From: CAVVEQ01 sp963747315
GTDB taxonomy: Bacteria > Chloroflexota > Anaerolineae > Anaerolineales > Anaerolineaceae
Length of the DNA: 64,000 nt
Reading direction: 5' to 3'
Assembly (NCBI GenBank): GCA_963747315.1
Contig: CAVVEQ010000007.1
Span: forward strand, 186,001-250,000
Below the pieces are notes generated by a model, which worked only from the letters and a program-made list of their open reading frames with translations, did no database searches and was not told the origin of the DNA. Below are positions 1 to 8,770 of this stretch, one piece after another (positions within the stretch are counted from its first letter, which is position 1; each line of letters opens with the position of its first letter). The translations under genes were made by a program, and so were the position numbers.

Positions 1-589
1 TATCATCCCGGCTGACCAACTTCTTGAGCACCTCGGGGTCTTTGGGTTTCTCGGCGAAGGCGGTGATGCGGTTCTGCTTATCCACTTTGAGGATACCGAA
101 GCGCCCTGTATCCTCCTCAAAGACGGGCTGGACGGCAACAGTGACATCCGCCCCGGTATCCCAGTGGAAACGGGCCATCTTTTCGAAATCCATGCGGTAG
201 AGCTGATCGCCGGAGAGGATGAGCACGTAGGGCAGGCGCGACGCGCGGATCTCGAAGAGCTGCTTGCGCACGGCATCGGCGGTGCCCTGGTACCAGTCGG
301 TGGTGGCCACGGTCTGCTGCGATGCCCACAGTTGGATCCAGCCGGAATGGAAGGCGTCGAATTGGAAGGTGTTGGTGATGTGGCGGTGAAGCGAGACGGA
401 GTTGAACTGGGTGAGGACGGCGATGTGGTGGATGCTGGAGTTGATGCAGTTGGAAATGGGGATATCAATAAGGCGGTACTTTCCGGCAAAGGGCACGGCG
501 GGTTTGGCGCGTTGACGGGTGAGCGGGTAGAGGCGCGTGCCCCTGCCTCCGCCGAGGATGACACCCAGGATGTCGTTCATGGCAGGCAT
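1..589 (-). CDS. glgC: Glucose-1-phosphate adenylyltransferase (N-terminal part)
   Basis: Makes ADP-glucose from glucose-1-phosphate and ATP, the committed step of glycogen synthesis in the cytoplasm. The gene runs off the left edge, so only the first 196 residues are present, in one uninterrupted frame. Visible signatures are GGGRGTRLYPLT (residues 13-24, nucleotide-binding loop), the WYQGTADAVR stretch (about 100-110) and LSGDQLYRMDF (about 125-135). The start at 589 is preferred because GGAGG lies 5 bases upstream; a second in-frame ATG follows 9 bases later. The gene upstream is divergent, so no operon partner is visible. Confidence 0.93.
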   Translation of the reverse strand, partial: MPAMNDILGVILGGGRGTRLYPLTRQRAKPAVPFAGKYRLIDIPISNCINSSIHHIAVLTQFNSVSLHRHITNTFQFDAFHSGWIQLWASQQTVATTDWYQGTADAVRKQLFEIRASRLPYVLILSGDQLYRMDFEKMARFHWDTGADVTVAVQPVFEEDTGRFGILKVDKQNRITAFAEKPKDPEVLKKLVSRDD

Positions 590-670
590 GGCAACCTCCG
601 GGAGGGAAGGAATGGCTTTCTGGGACTAAGGATACAGGATTGGAGGGGGAATGTCAAACGGGTCCCAGCC

Positions 671-754
671 AGGCTTTCAGCCGCCTTTCCCTTCCTCTGG
701 ATGGGGTCTCGGGCTTTGCGCTCGCCTTGCGGGAGGGCAGGGGAGGGGATGGGG
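671..754. repeat. Dispersed C/G-rich repeat, degenerate copy
   Basis: In the 288-base gap between glgC and the next gene. Read on the minus strand it opens with CCCCTCCCCTGCCCTCC and ends with a GGCTGAAAGCC hairpin. The same order is found at 37914-38010, and a shorter version lies at 16006-16067. This copy lacks the CCCCAAAT/ATTTGGGG stem. Nothing else is recognisable in the gap. The function is unknown. Confidence 0.5.
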
Positions 755-877
755 TGAAATCACGTCGGGTGGATGCTTTCGGAGCGCAGGGAGGAAGCGG
801 ACAATTGGGATGAGCGGGGTTATTCAGAGATACAATAACAGTTGCTCGGTTGATTTTCGAATGGCAGGGGAAAATTC

Positions 878-1564
878 ATGAGCAATAAGATAATTACCAT
901 TTCTCTCCCAATGCCCTTCCGGATGGGGCAGGTGAACTGTTTCCTGCTCGAGACCGCTGAAGGTCATCTCCTCATCGATACGGGATGCTCCACGGCGAGG
1001 AAAGAATTGCTGACAGTGCTGGATCGAACCGGCTGCACCCGGGATTCCCTCAAGCTCATTCTGCTTACCCACGGGGATTTTGACCACACCGGTAATGCGG
1101 CTTATCTACGCGAACCCTTTGAAGCCAGGATCGCCATGGGCGCGGCGGATGCGGCGATGGGTGAAAGGGGGGATATGTTCGCGGGCCGCAAGCAGCCGAA
1201 TGTCCTTGTCCGCTCGCTGGTCCCGCTCTTCACCGGGTTTGGCAAGTCCGAGCGCTTTTCGCCGGATATTGATCTTGAAGATGGTTTCGATCTTTCACCT
1301 TATGGATTGGAAGCCAGGGTGCACTCGCTGCCGGGTCATTCCGCCGGCTCCATGGGCATCCTCACCGGGAGCGGTGAGTTATTCTGCGGGGACCTGTTCG
1401 AAAACCTGAAAGACCCCACGTTCAACTCCCTGATGGACGATCCGCAGGCAGCCAGGGGAAGCGTCGAGAAATTGAAGGAGATGAAGATCTCCACGATCTA
1501 CCCGGGACACGGCCAGCCGTTTGACTGGGGGCAGGTGGCGGAGGAATGGATACCTTCGCAATAA
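878..1564 (+). CDS. MBL-fold metallo-hydrolase
   Basis: A 228-residue soluble metallo-beta-lactamase-fold hydrolase, probably binding two metal ions. The metal motif is HGDFDHTGN (about residues 65-73), a variant of HxHxDH with Gly-Asp in the second position. Further ligands lie in LPGHSAGSMG (about 150), the CGDLF stretch and IYPGHGQPF near the C-terminus. This layout fits glyoxalase II-like or general MBL hydrolases; the substrate cannot be told. The start at 878 has AGGGG about 7 bases upstream. The next gene begins 13 bases after the stop, so the two are probably cotranscribed. Confidence 0.85.
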   Translation: MSNKIITISLPMPFRMGQVNCFLLETAEGHLLIDTGCSTARKELLTVLDRTGCTRDSLKLILLTHGDFDHTGNAAYLREPFEARIAMGAADAAMGERGDMFAGRKQPNVLVRSLVPLFTGFGKSERFSPDIDLEDGFDLSPYGLEARVHSLPGHSAGSMGILTGSGELFCGDLFENLKDPTFNSLMDDPQAARGSVEKLKEMKISTIYPGHGQPFDWGQVAEEWIPSQ

Positions 1565-1577
1565 CGGTGAAAAGCCA

Positions 1578-2136
1578 ATGACGCCCTGGAAAATTGCCGC
1601 CTTCCTGATTCTCTCCCTCGTGCTCGCCTATATCTCGCGCAATTCGCTGCGCGCACCCCGCTCGCACGGGTTTTACCGTTTCTTCGCCTGGGAGTTCATC
1701 CTGGCGTTGTTCCTGCTCAATATCGATGCCTGGTTTCAAAACCCGCTCTCCTGGCACCAGCTCATCTCCTGGTTCCTGCTCATCGGGTGCATCGTCCCGC
1801 TTGTTTTCGGAATCCGCGCGCTGCGAAGCGGGGGAAAACCCACCCGGCAGCGGGAAGGCGAGCCCCAGCTCCTGGCGTTTGAGAAGACCTCCACCCTGGT
1901 GACCACCGGGATCTACCGCTACATCCGCCACCCGCTCTACAGCTCGCTCCTGTTGCTCGCCTGGGGGATATTCTTCAAAGCGCCATCCGGGTTGGGCTTG
2001 GTGCTGGTAGCTGGGAGCAACGGTATTTTTGGTTTTGACCGCCAAAGCGGATGAAGCCGAATGCGTTCGCTTTTTTGGACCCGATTATGAATCCTATATG
2101 AAACAAACCAGAATGTTCGTGCCTTTCTTTTTATAA
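1578..2136 (+). CDS. Isoprenylcysteine carboxyl methyltransferase-like membrane protein (one frameshift)
   Basis: An integral membrane methyltransferase of the ICMT/PEMT-like family, about 185 residues with several hydrophobic segments and the cofactor-binding signature GIYRYIRHPLYSSLLL. The expected C-terminus (ECVRFFGPDYESYMKQT) is present but in the +1 frame. A GGG at 2013-2015 reads through correctly if it is GG, so one extra G explains the break. ATG 1578 is chosen over an earlier in-frame ATG because it follows the stop of the upstream hydrolase gene. The substrate is unknown. A second, intact member of the family lies at 34079. Confidence 0.75.
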
Positions 2137-2271
2137 AGAATGTATCTGTGATAAAGGAAATCGATCGATTTGGGTTACAATCCTGAGGGTGACCGAAGGG
2201 GGGAGGGGCCGGGTTCCTAATCCCAAACGAGCATATAATTAATCTGTATCTATTCCATCCTCAGGGTTTAT

Positions 2272-2991
2272 GTGCCAAAAACCGAGCAGGTAAAATCCAA
2301 ACAGAACGTCGCAGATTACGGCGAGGTCTTCACTGCCCAGCGTGAGGTAAATGCCATGCTGGACCTGGTCGAGCAGGAGACCGTGCGCATCGACAGCCGC
2401 TTCCTGGAACCAGCCTGCGGGGAAGGGATTTTCCTGAAAGAGATCTTGAAGCGAAAACTCGCGGCTGTATATAAAAAATACCAAAAAAGCCCCAGCGATT
2501 ACGAAAAGTACGCCGTGCTGGCAGCCTCCAGCATCTATGGGGTGGACCTGCTGCAGGAAAATGTGGAAACATGCCGGGATAAATTATTCGATTTCTAGAA
2601 TTATGAATACATGGCGGTGTGCAAAAATGAGGTAAGCGAGGATTGCCGCGACGCGGTGAAATTCATCCTCAGCCGCAATATCGTCTGCGGCAACGCGCTC
2701 AGCCTGAAAAAGGTAAATGAACAGGCTCAGGATACTACCGAGCCCATCGTGTTCTGCGAATGGTCTTTCGTGACAGGGCCGATGCTGCAACGCAGCGATT
2801 ACACCTTTGATAAGCTGCTGTCAGGTGATGAGGAAGGCCGGGATTTGTTCGGCTTCGAGGCGAAGAAGAAAAAACCCAAACCCGAGCAACAGTCGCTCTT
2901 CGAGCAAGCGGAAATCGAAAAGCCGAATGAGGAGGGCGAGTTCTTGAAAAAGACCATATCCCATTATCGAAAGGTGCAGGAAAATGGCTGA
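2272..2991 (+). pseudogene. Adenine-specific DNA methylase-like protein, first gene of R-M-like cassette (in-frame TAG)
   Basis: About 239 residues if read through one in-frame TAG at 2596-2598. The frame is the same on both sides, so this is a substitution (most simply TGG to TAG) and not a frameshift. SAM-binding motif I is clear: FLEPACGEGIFLKEIL (about residues 43-58). No NPPY catalytic motif is present; the protein continues into a Lys/Glu-rich C-terminal tail. Start is GTG 2272 with AGGG 5 bases upstream, and a TATAAT lies at 2234-2239. The stop overlaps the ATG of the next gene (2984), indicating translational coupling. This gene order is familiar to me from three-gene methylase/methylase/helicase cassettes. 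Confidence 0.7.
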
Positions 2992-4541
2992 AGATCTATA
3001 TAGCGGGCTTTATACCCCCGACGTGCTATCCTGCCTGGCGAACCTTTCCTCGGACGAGGTCTTCACCCCGCCCGCTATCGCCAACCAGATGCTCGACCTG
3101 CTCCCCCAGGAGCTTTTCCAGAACCCGGACTCGAAATTCCTCGACCCGGCTGGTAAGACCGGCATCTTCCTGCGCGAGATCGCCAAACGGTTGCTGAAAC
3201 GGTTGGAACCGGCTATCCCCGACCTGCAGGAGCGTATTGACCACATGTTCCAGCACCAGCTCTATGGCATCGCCATCACCGAGCTCACCAGCCTGCTCTC
3301 TCGCCGCGGGGTCTATTGCAGCAAGTACCCAAACAGTATCTATTCTGTGACCAGGTTTGAAGATGGCGAGGGCAACATCCGCTTTAAGCGCGACACCACA
3401 CCGTTGGAAGGACGGCCGCTGCGTGTTTTGCGGCGCCTCGCAGGGGCAGTATGACCGCAGTGAGGCGCTGGAAACCCACGTAGAATTTATATCATTTCCA
3501 GAAGAGGAGATTTTTACGATGAAATTCGATGTGACTATTAGCAACCCACCCTATCAGTTGAGCGATGGTGGTGGAAGTGGCACAAGCGCAATGCCAATTT
3601 ATCACAAATTTGTTCTACAGGCAAAGAAGCTTAATCCGAATGTTTAACGATGATCACGCCATCAAGATGGTTTTCTGGTGGAAAGGGGCTATCGATGAAT
3701 TTCGCGATGACGATGCTTGCACGATAGACGCATACGGAAGCTATCGCGATTTCCCAGTCGCAAGCTGCGGATTGTTCTCCCGGCGTGCAGTGAAGGGTCG
3801 GGATTGATCATTTGTATCGGGATAGAGATAATAAGGGCGATTGTGTGGTTGTTACCCATGCACGGCGAAATGTGGTGGAGGGGTTTGAGCGACCACTCCT
3901 CGAAGGTGATAATGATGTTTTTATTCGCTACAGATGAAGCAATTTAGCAATCTATCATAAAGTCACTGCAGTTAAAGAAAGAACTGTGGAATCGAGATTA
4001 GTTAGTACCTCGAAAGATTATTTCGGGCTGGTCATCGAAATTCAGAATCTTGTTCAGGAATGCATAAGTCAGGTGATGTGCGCTTTACTACATAATGGAG
4101 GATGTAGCGTAGTATCGCGTGATTGAGATTCGGATTAAGAGAGTTTAAATTAATTAATGACTGGAAAGTGTTATTACCTAGTCTACGGAGCTGGTAGTAA
4201 TGCTTTTCCGCATATGATTCTTGGGTCAATCTTTTATTGGTGCAGACCTAGTCAGTCTGCACCGAAACGTATTTAGCTTCAGTCTATGTAAAATGCTTAA
4301 GAGTCTGCGAGAAGGTTGTAATGTCATACGTAAGCACAAGGTTTCTGCAGATTCTTGGTCTGACTCAGTAAGAAGCTCCTCAGCATGCCACGCGACTCGA
4401 CAGTATATACATGAGTGCCTCATCAGGATGGTTTAGAGTCTTGGGCTGACGATACAGCTCTACTTGAAATACGGCCTAACTGACGAAGAGATCGCCTTCA
4501 TTGAGTCTATGGATCCGCCCGATGGAGTCTAGCGGTGACAT
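2984..4541 (+). pseudogene. Eco57I-like N6-adenine methylase, second gene of cassette (many lesions)
   Basis: The N-terminal 140 residues are intact, beginning MAEDLYSGLYTPDVLSCL and including FTPPAIANQMLDLLP and the motif I-like FLDPAGKTGIFLREIA. A shift near 3400 moves the frame to a zinc-ribbon-like RCVFCGASQ. The catalytic NPPY follows at 3543-3554. From about 3640 on, fragments such as MITPSRWFSGGKGL, DEFRDD, VTHARRNVVE and YGLTDEEIAFIES are spread over all three frames with several stops. The order and spacing match a full-length protein of about 510 residues. The region 3800-4480 is the most damaged in the window and is less GC-rich than its flanks. The protein is presumably non-functional as written. 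Confidence 0.7.
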
Positions 4542-7521
4542 GAATGGCAATTAAGGAGTTCTTCCCGCCACGCCCGCACTCGCACCCCGGCGATCTACGC
4601 CTACGACCGACACCAACCCGCAATACGCCGGGCTTGCTCAAGGTCGGCTACACCGACGGTGGACGTGCGGAAGCGCGTGGCGCAGCAGTACCCGATTCCG
4701 AAGCGGGAAGGCTTCCGGTACGGATCGTCGTGGTTGAAACTGGCAATGCGCAAAGGCCCCTATCTTCACCGATCACGACGTGCACACGATGTTGCTGCGA
4801 AAAGGGTCACAACGGGCGGCGAGTGGTTCCGCTGTTCGCTGCGAGGACGGTCAAGGCGGCGGTCAACGCCGTCAGAACCGGGCACGTTGAACGAAGAAAA
4901 CCGCACGCTCGATTTCGCGATGCGCCCGGAGCAGGAAGCGGCGGTGGATAAGACCATCGAGCCTACTACGCGTCCGCCAAGGAAGGACTTCCCGACCGCG
5001 CCGCCGAACTTCCTCTGGAACGCCAAGATGCGCTTCGGCAAGACCTTCGCCGCCTACCAGCTGGCGAAACGAATGGGCTGTCAAGAAGGTGCTGGTGCTG
5101 ACCTTCAAGCCGGCGGTGCAAAGCGCCTGGGAAGAGGACCTGAAGACCCACGTCGATTTCGAGGGCTGGCAGTTCATCAGCCGCGGCGGCCTGACCTACG
5201 AGGAGGCCGACCAGACGAAGCCGATCGTCTGCTTCGGCTCGTTTCAGGATTACCTGGGCAGCAACGCCAGCACGGCGGCATCAAGACCAAGAACGAATGG
5301 GTGCACGCGACCAACTGGGATTGCGTGATCTTCGACGAGTACCACTTCGGCGCCTGGCGCGAGAACGCCAAAGAGCCTCTTCGAGCAGCCGGACGAGGAC
5401 GAGGAGTACGATTTCGACCAGGAGAAGTACAAGAGGAGGAGGCCGGATAACGCCTTCGAACGAAAGCTTCCTGCCCATCACGACGTCGCATTATCTCTAC
5501 CTCTCCGGCACGCCGTTCCGCGCCATCGCAACAGCGGCGAGTTCATCGAGGAGCAGATCTTACAACTGGACCTACTCCGACGAGCAGCGGGCCAAGGAGA
5601 ATTGGGGGGACGCTCGCCGATAACCCCTATGCCGCCCTGCCGCGCATGGTGCATGCTGACCTACCGAATCCCGGATAGCATCCGCCAGATCGCCCTGCAG
5701 GGCGAGTTCGACGAGTTCGATCTGAACGTGTTCTTCTCCGCCGAGGGCAAGGGCAAGTGGCGAAGTTCAAGTATGAGGACGAGGTGCAGAAGTGGCTCGA
5801 CCTGATCCGCGGGGCGTATCTGCCCGCAGCGTGGACGACCTGAAGCTGGGGCAGCGACAAGCGCCCGCCGATGCCGTATTCGGATACGCGCCTGCTGAAT
5901 GTGCTGTCGCATACGCTTCTGGTTTCTGCCCAACGTGGCTTCCTGCCACGCCATGGGCAACCTGCTGCAGCCAGAAGCAGAACACCTTCTATCACGACTA
6001 CCACGTGAACATGTGCGCCGGCTCGAAGCGCGGGCATCGGTGTGGCGGCGCTGGAGCCGGTGCAGAAATCGATGGACGACCCGCTAGCCAGCCAAGACGA
6101 TCACGCTCTCCTGCGGCAAGCTGACGACCGGGCGTCACCGTGCGGCCCTGGACCGGCATCTTCATGCTGCGCAACCTGACAAGCCCGGAAACCTACTTCC
6201 AGGCTGCCTTCCGGGTGCAGAACCCGTGGACGGTCAAGAACCACCGATGGCGCGAGGCACCGACGCCGAGATCATAAAGCACGAGTGCTATCGTGTTTGA
6301 CTTCGCGCTGGACCGGGCGCTGCGGCAGATCTCGGACTACAGCTGCCAGCTGAACGTCGACGAGGGCAACCCGGAAACGAAGGTCGCGGAGTTCATCAAC
6401 TTCCTGCCGGTGCTGGCCTACGACGGCAGCACTATGAAGCAGATTGACGCGCAGGAGATTCTGGATATCGCGATGGCGGCACCTCTGCGACGCTGCTGGC
6501 CAAGCGCTGGGAATCGCGCGCTGCTGGTGAATGTGGACAACGAAACGCTCGAGCGCCTGATGGCATAACGCGGAGGCGATGGAAGCTCTGATGCGCATCG
6601 AGGGCTTCCGCAGCCTGAATGCCGGATATCGAGACGATCATCAACAAGTCCGAGGCGGTGAAGAAAGCAAGGCAGGATGGTAAAGGCGATCTGACCGAAA
6701 AAGAGAAGAAAGAGCTCACCGAGGACGGAAAAGGACTACAAATGCAAGCGCAAAGAGATCCAGGAAAAGCTGATCAAATTTGCCACCGCATCCCGATCTT
6801 CATGTATCTCACCGAGTACCGCGAGCGCTGCTCTGAAGGATGTGATCACGCAGCTGGAGCCGGGGCTGTTCAAGAAGGTCACCGGGCTGGATGTGAAAGA
6901 CTTTGAGCTTCTGGTATCGTCTGAACGTGTTCAACGGCGTCGCTGATGAACGACGCGATCTTTAAATTCAAGCGCTACGAGGATTCCAGCCTATCCTATA
7001 CCGGCATTGACAAACATGCTGGCGAGGATGTGGGTGGCTGGGATATCGTGATCAAGCGCAGCGAATACGAAAAGTTGTTCACCAACCAGCAGGCCACATT
7101 GGCAGCGCCGCCTGTCGCGGTCGAAGAACTACCCGGAAGTTCCTTATGAGGTGGTTACTGATGAAGATGATGAGCTCGAGGAAGAACCCACTTTTGTGAA
7201 AGCCGAAAAGGTTAAGGCTGCGGCGGGGCGCAAGCCGAAGACAAAAGCCGCGGAACCCCCGCCGGTTTATATCACCGCAGCTTACAGAGTCAAATCCCCC
7301 ATACCGCGCACCTGTAAATTGAGGAAACCCCGGATTGGGGACTGGAGTGGGGGGTGTGACCGTGAAGCACGCGAAATTCGGGGCGGTATGGCCGTGGATC
7401 TCGGTGGGAGCTTTATCAGGATTAAGTTTGAAGAGGTCCATTTGAAATTGCTGCGGATGAAATGGCAAACTCGTATCGAAAGTGGAAAGCCAGTAATTTA
7501 CAAAAAATAGAACCTGATTAA
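4540..7521 (+). pseudogene. DEAD/DEAH-box helicase with N-terminal GIY-YIG (T5orf172)-like domain, third gene of cassette (many frameshifts)
   Basis: A protein of nearly 1000 residues can be followed across all three frames. It begins IKEFFPPR and then has a T5orf172/GIY-YIG-like part (GLLKVGYT, then DVRKRVAQQYP near 4660). The helicase core includes DFAMRPEQEAAV, a Walker A-like NAKMRFGKTFAAY (about 5019-5057), VLTFKPAVQSAWEEDL and the DEAH-like CVIFDEYHFGAW (about 5325-5360). Later blocks are YLYLSGTPFRAIA, TLSCGKLTTGVTV, VKNHRWR and NDAIFKFKRYEDSS. The natural C-terminus ends at 7521 (SYRKWKASNLQKIEPD). Frame changes occur roughly every 50-200 bases, yet conserved blocks survive between them. 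Confidence 0.72.
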
Positions 7522-7821
7522 CCAGATAGATTACTTCGAACGATTTTATTCAAAATATTTTCGATAACTGAACGCAATACTTCGCTTTGTTTGTCCAGTA
7601 AACATTGCTTGTAACTCCTCTTATAAGTGGTGTAGGGCGGGTAAGCGCAGTCTACCCGCCGACTTCTTCTGTATCTAGTGACCGGTGGTCGCATAAGCAG
7701 TTACAAGCAGTTTCATGCAATTTATGCCCCGTTTTCTGCATAAAACTGCCGGTTTTCCTTCTTGAATAAATAGAAATAATGTTCTACAATATTCTCATAC
7801 TTGGCATTACAAGGAGAGAAT
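7522..7821. other. Intergenic region without a gene
   Basis: 300 bases separating the broken helicase from the next small gene. It holds one copy of a dispersed palindrome (7632-7661) and a TATAAT-like AT-rich stretch near 7785. No open frame or RNA fold is recognisable in the rest. Confidence 0.5.
7632..7661. repeat. Dispersed palindrome GTAGGGCGGG...
   Basis: A 30-base inverted repeat with arms GTAGGGCGGGT and ACCCGCC. An almost identical copy, in the opposite orientation, lies 56 kb away at 63758-63787, differing at about two positions. It resembles REP/BIME-type intergenic hairpins. Confidence 0.65.
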
Positions 7822-8600
7822 ATGCCCGATTCTGAACCCCAATCCCAGTGCGTCATCGCGGAAGCCTCCCCCGAAGGCATGCTCGAAGCAGGTCCGCGCC
7901 ATGAAGCAGTCCGTCATCGATCTCGGCCGCTCCATGAATATCGACCTGTCCAACCTGCCGGAAGCTGCAGGTGCGGGGGATCCTGCCTCGCAAGTCGCGC
8001 GGCGCGCCGCGCGGCAACACCAACGCCCTCAAGCATGGCTACTATTCAAAGGTCCTGCAGGAAAAAGGTCCCGATGGCGTCTCCCGTTCCGTCGTCATGG
8101 ATTTCCGCGGCGAGATCGTCGTTATCAAGGATCTCATCTTCCGCCTCTATAAGCAGGGCTTCACTTCAAAGGATGCCGAAGAAACCGCCTCCTGCCTGCG
8201 TGCCATCTCCTGGGCTTCCCTCGCCCTCTGCCGCCTCGTCCAAACCCAGGATCAATTCACCCCCCTAAAACCTGTCAACCCTCTGGTCGCCATGCGCAAC
8301 ACGGCTGTCCTCAGTCGTGTCGAGGGTACCGTCGAACGCCTCGAAGGTGGCATCGACCGCCTCTTCCACCCAGAGACGATGAAACTGTCATTGCGAGACC
8401 CCGCAGCAACGACTGCGGGGTCGAGGCAATCCTGCCTCGGGTATTGTCTTTGCGAGCGCCGATGGCAGCGACCATCGGTGCGACACTTGCACCTGCCGCA
8501 AGTGCAGGTGAGCAATCTTGCCTCGGGTATTTGCCTCCCTCTCCAAATGTGTTTTACATTTGGGGAGGGATGGAGGGATTTGAGGGAGAGGGCGATTTGA
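7822..8600 (+). CDS. Hypothetical protein with RGAPRGNTNALKHGYYSK motif (frameshifted)
   Basis: A small orphan gene with a strong start: AAGGAGAG directly before ATG 7822. Its pieces lie in three frames: the N-terminal MPDSEPQS, then KQSVIDLGRSMNIDLSNLP from about 7901, then the conserved RGAPRGNTNALKHGYYSK at about 7992-8048. A helical tail follows (DLIFRLYKQGFTSKDAEE, ISWASLALCRLVQT). At least two indels are needed. The APRGNxNAxKHGxYS motif recurs in short uncharacterised bacterial proteins; no function is known to me. The last 70 residues read through an interspersed repeat, so the true stop is probably near 8390. Confidence 0.5.
8389..8531. repeat. Interspersed repeat block (CATTGCGAG ... 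GAGGCAATC type)
   Basis: Contains the hairpin GACCCCGCAG/CTGCGGGGTC (8398-8423), two near-identical 20-base units beginning GCAATCYTGCCTCGGG at 8426 and 8512, and a second hairpin around 8485-8510 (CACTTGC/GCAAGTG). The motif TTGCGAG...GAGGCAATC is a common type of interspersed bacterial repeat. Confidence 0.5.
8535..8570. repeat. Hairpin CTCCAAATGT/ACATTTGGGGAG
   Basis: A perfect AAATGT/ACATTT stem flanked by CTCC/GGGGAG, directly after the interspersed block. It is related to the CCCCAAAT/ATTTGGGG hairpins at 16021-16067 and 37930-37960. It could act as a terminator between the convergent flanking genes. Confidence 0.5.
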
Positions 8601-8770
8601 TTTTCATGAAAACAATGATTTTCCATCCCCCATCTCCGCTTTTATAATGAAGAACCGCACGAGTGTTTCTCGCTGCTGAATTGTTTCTTTTTTTCGCGGG
8701 AACAATTCAACCCTCAACCATCTCAAACAATCATTCCGCTCCGGCAACCACCGGGGCGGTTTTTTTGAAA

